From: a virus
Strand: one strand, 5' to 3'
IMG/VR virus record: IMGVR_UViG_3300024428_000309
Location: 1-38,146 of that record
Length of the DNA stretch: 38,146 nucleotides
A model generated the notes under the pieces. The model saw nothing but the letters and a program-made list of their open reading frames with translations. It had not been told where the DNA came from and did not search any database. The position numbers were made by a program, and so were the translations under genes. Shown in pieces: positions 37,587 to 38,146 of the stretch (positions are counted from its first letter, which is position 1; each line of letters begins with the position of its first letter).

Positions 37587-37596
37587 GATATATAAA
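37587..37596 (+). promoter_or_regulatory. GATATATA box, possible late promoter
   Basis: GATATATAAA lies between the terminator and the ATG at 37623 (26 bases downstream). A palindrome AACTTAAGTT follows it. Confidence 0.4.
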
Positions 37597-37622
37597 CCAA
37601 CTTAAGTTATATAATTACGTAA

Positions 37623-38146
37623 ATGAATAATATTAATAATTCAGACATATTAAAGAATGCACTGGTAGGTGTTGAATTTGAATTTTATTCTAACAAGGAT
37701 ATCGATACGACTGCTAAAGAGTTAGCGGGTCTTTTAGGTAAAAAGATTAGAGTAGAAGCAAAGGCGCATAGTGATTTTGAAGTTACAAGAGATGAGTTTA
37801 AAATTGAACCTGATATGTCAGGTGGTGAAAAACTAATGGAACTCGTAACAGGCGCACAGCCGTATTATGCTGCAAGGATGATGATTATTAAAGTATGTAA
37901 ATGGATAGAAGAAAATGGATATACGAATGATAGAAGTTCTATTCACTTAAACCTTTCTTTCGATACAGATAAAATAGAAAATAAACATAGAATATCTAAG
38001 ATGAATGTTCTTAAATTTATTTTAGATTTTAAAGAAAGTCAAGTCTTTAAGTTTTTTCCTGAAAGAAAAGATTCTGCATACGCAAAATCAATTAAATTCG
38101 TTTTACCTAAGTCAGATACTTATTTCTATGATGGATTAAATATTAC
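37623..38146 (+). CDS. amidoligase-like protein (3' end outside window)
   Basis: At least 174 residues, open to the window edge. The start is MNNINNSDILKNALVGVEFE, and GVEFEFYSN is followed by FKIEPDMSGGEKLMELVTGA and DRSSIHLNLSFD. This order, E-x-E near the N-terminus, then a D-x-S-GG-x-x-x-x-ELV strand, then H-x-N, matches the glutamine-synthetase-like amidoligase family (COOH-NH2 ligases), which forms amide bonds using ATP. The family is often found beside glutamine amidotransferases; here a class I amidotransferase-like gene is 17 kb upstream, so a link is only suggested. The C-terminal half is missing and the substrate unknown. Confidence 0.6.
   Translation, partial: MNNINNSDILKNALVGVEFEFYSNKDIDTTAKELAGLLGKKIRVEAKAHSDFEVTRDEFKIEPDMSGGEKLMELVTGAQPYYAARMMIIKVCKWIEENGYTNDRSSIHLNLSFDTDKIENKHRISKMNVLKFILDFKESQVFKFFPERKDSAYAKSIKFVLPKSDTYFYDGLNI

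Overview
The window reads as part of a large, AT-rich, T4-like (contractile-tailed) bacteriophage genome whose host is probably in the Bacteroidota. All genes supported here lie on the + strand, are tightly packed and often overlap by 1 to 20 bases. The longest stretch without a gene is only 148 bases (8433-8580). The host inference rests on three things: start codons follow A-rich leaders instead of Shine-Dalgarno sequences; a three-copy promoter carries a TAnnTTTG-like -7 element; and a phage bS21 protein resembles Bacteroidota bS21. No tRNA, CRISPR array, insertion sequence or integrase was seen.

Layout. (1) 1-12980, fibre and modification region: a DUF2827-type glycosyltransferase (cut by the window edge), a GT-A glycosyltransferase, a fibre-associated structural protein, a 1852-residue collagen-like fibre with a C-terminal S74-type chaperone, a DUF6445-like 2OG-Fe(II) oxygenase, a protein with two glycosyltransferase domains, a second oxygenase that closely resembles the catalytic domain of animal collagen lysyl hydroxylases (PLOD), and an ATP-grasp ligase. 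(2) 12984-21795, small unknowns and housekeeping: DEDDy exonuclease, DnaJ, bS21, PhoH, RNase HII, a membrane protein, another glycosyltransferase, a class I glutamine amidotransferase-like protein, and three small proteins sharing a UVR-like C-terminal motif. (3) 21806-28189: UV-damage endonuclease UvsE, dCMP deaminase, an acidic low-complexity protein and several unknowns. (4) 28225-36141, baseplate block: large structural proteins, a gp53/LysM-like wedge protein, a gp27-like hub and a gp5-type OB-fold spike protein. (5) 36189-end: a four-domain ribosomal protein S1 homologue and an amidoligase-like gene cut by the window edge.

How the genes may work together. The strongest candidate for an undescribed system is a collagen-modification cassette. 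Lysines in the phage collagen sit mostly in Xaa-Lys-Gly, the sequence that collagen lysyl hydroxylases act on. The PLOD-like oxygenase and several glycosyltransferases flank the fibre gene, which parallels the mimivirus enzyme L230. A second theme is translation: the phage encodes both bS21 and an S1-like protein, in a genome whose own start sites lack Shine-Dalgarno sequences. A third is a shared N-terminal peptide (MKxxxxFExFxxE-like) on up to six otherwise unrelated proteins. It resembles the capsid-targeting sequence of T4 internal proteins and may mark proteins packed in the head.

Regulation visible in the sequence: three near-identical copies of a ~60-base promoter module (14760, 20634, 21072), recurring GATATATA boxes upstream of several genes, and clear intrinsic terminators after the fibre gene, before 20008, after 20604, after 25185 and after 37517.
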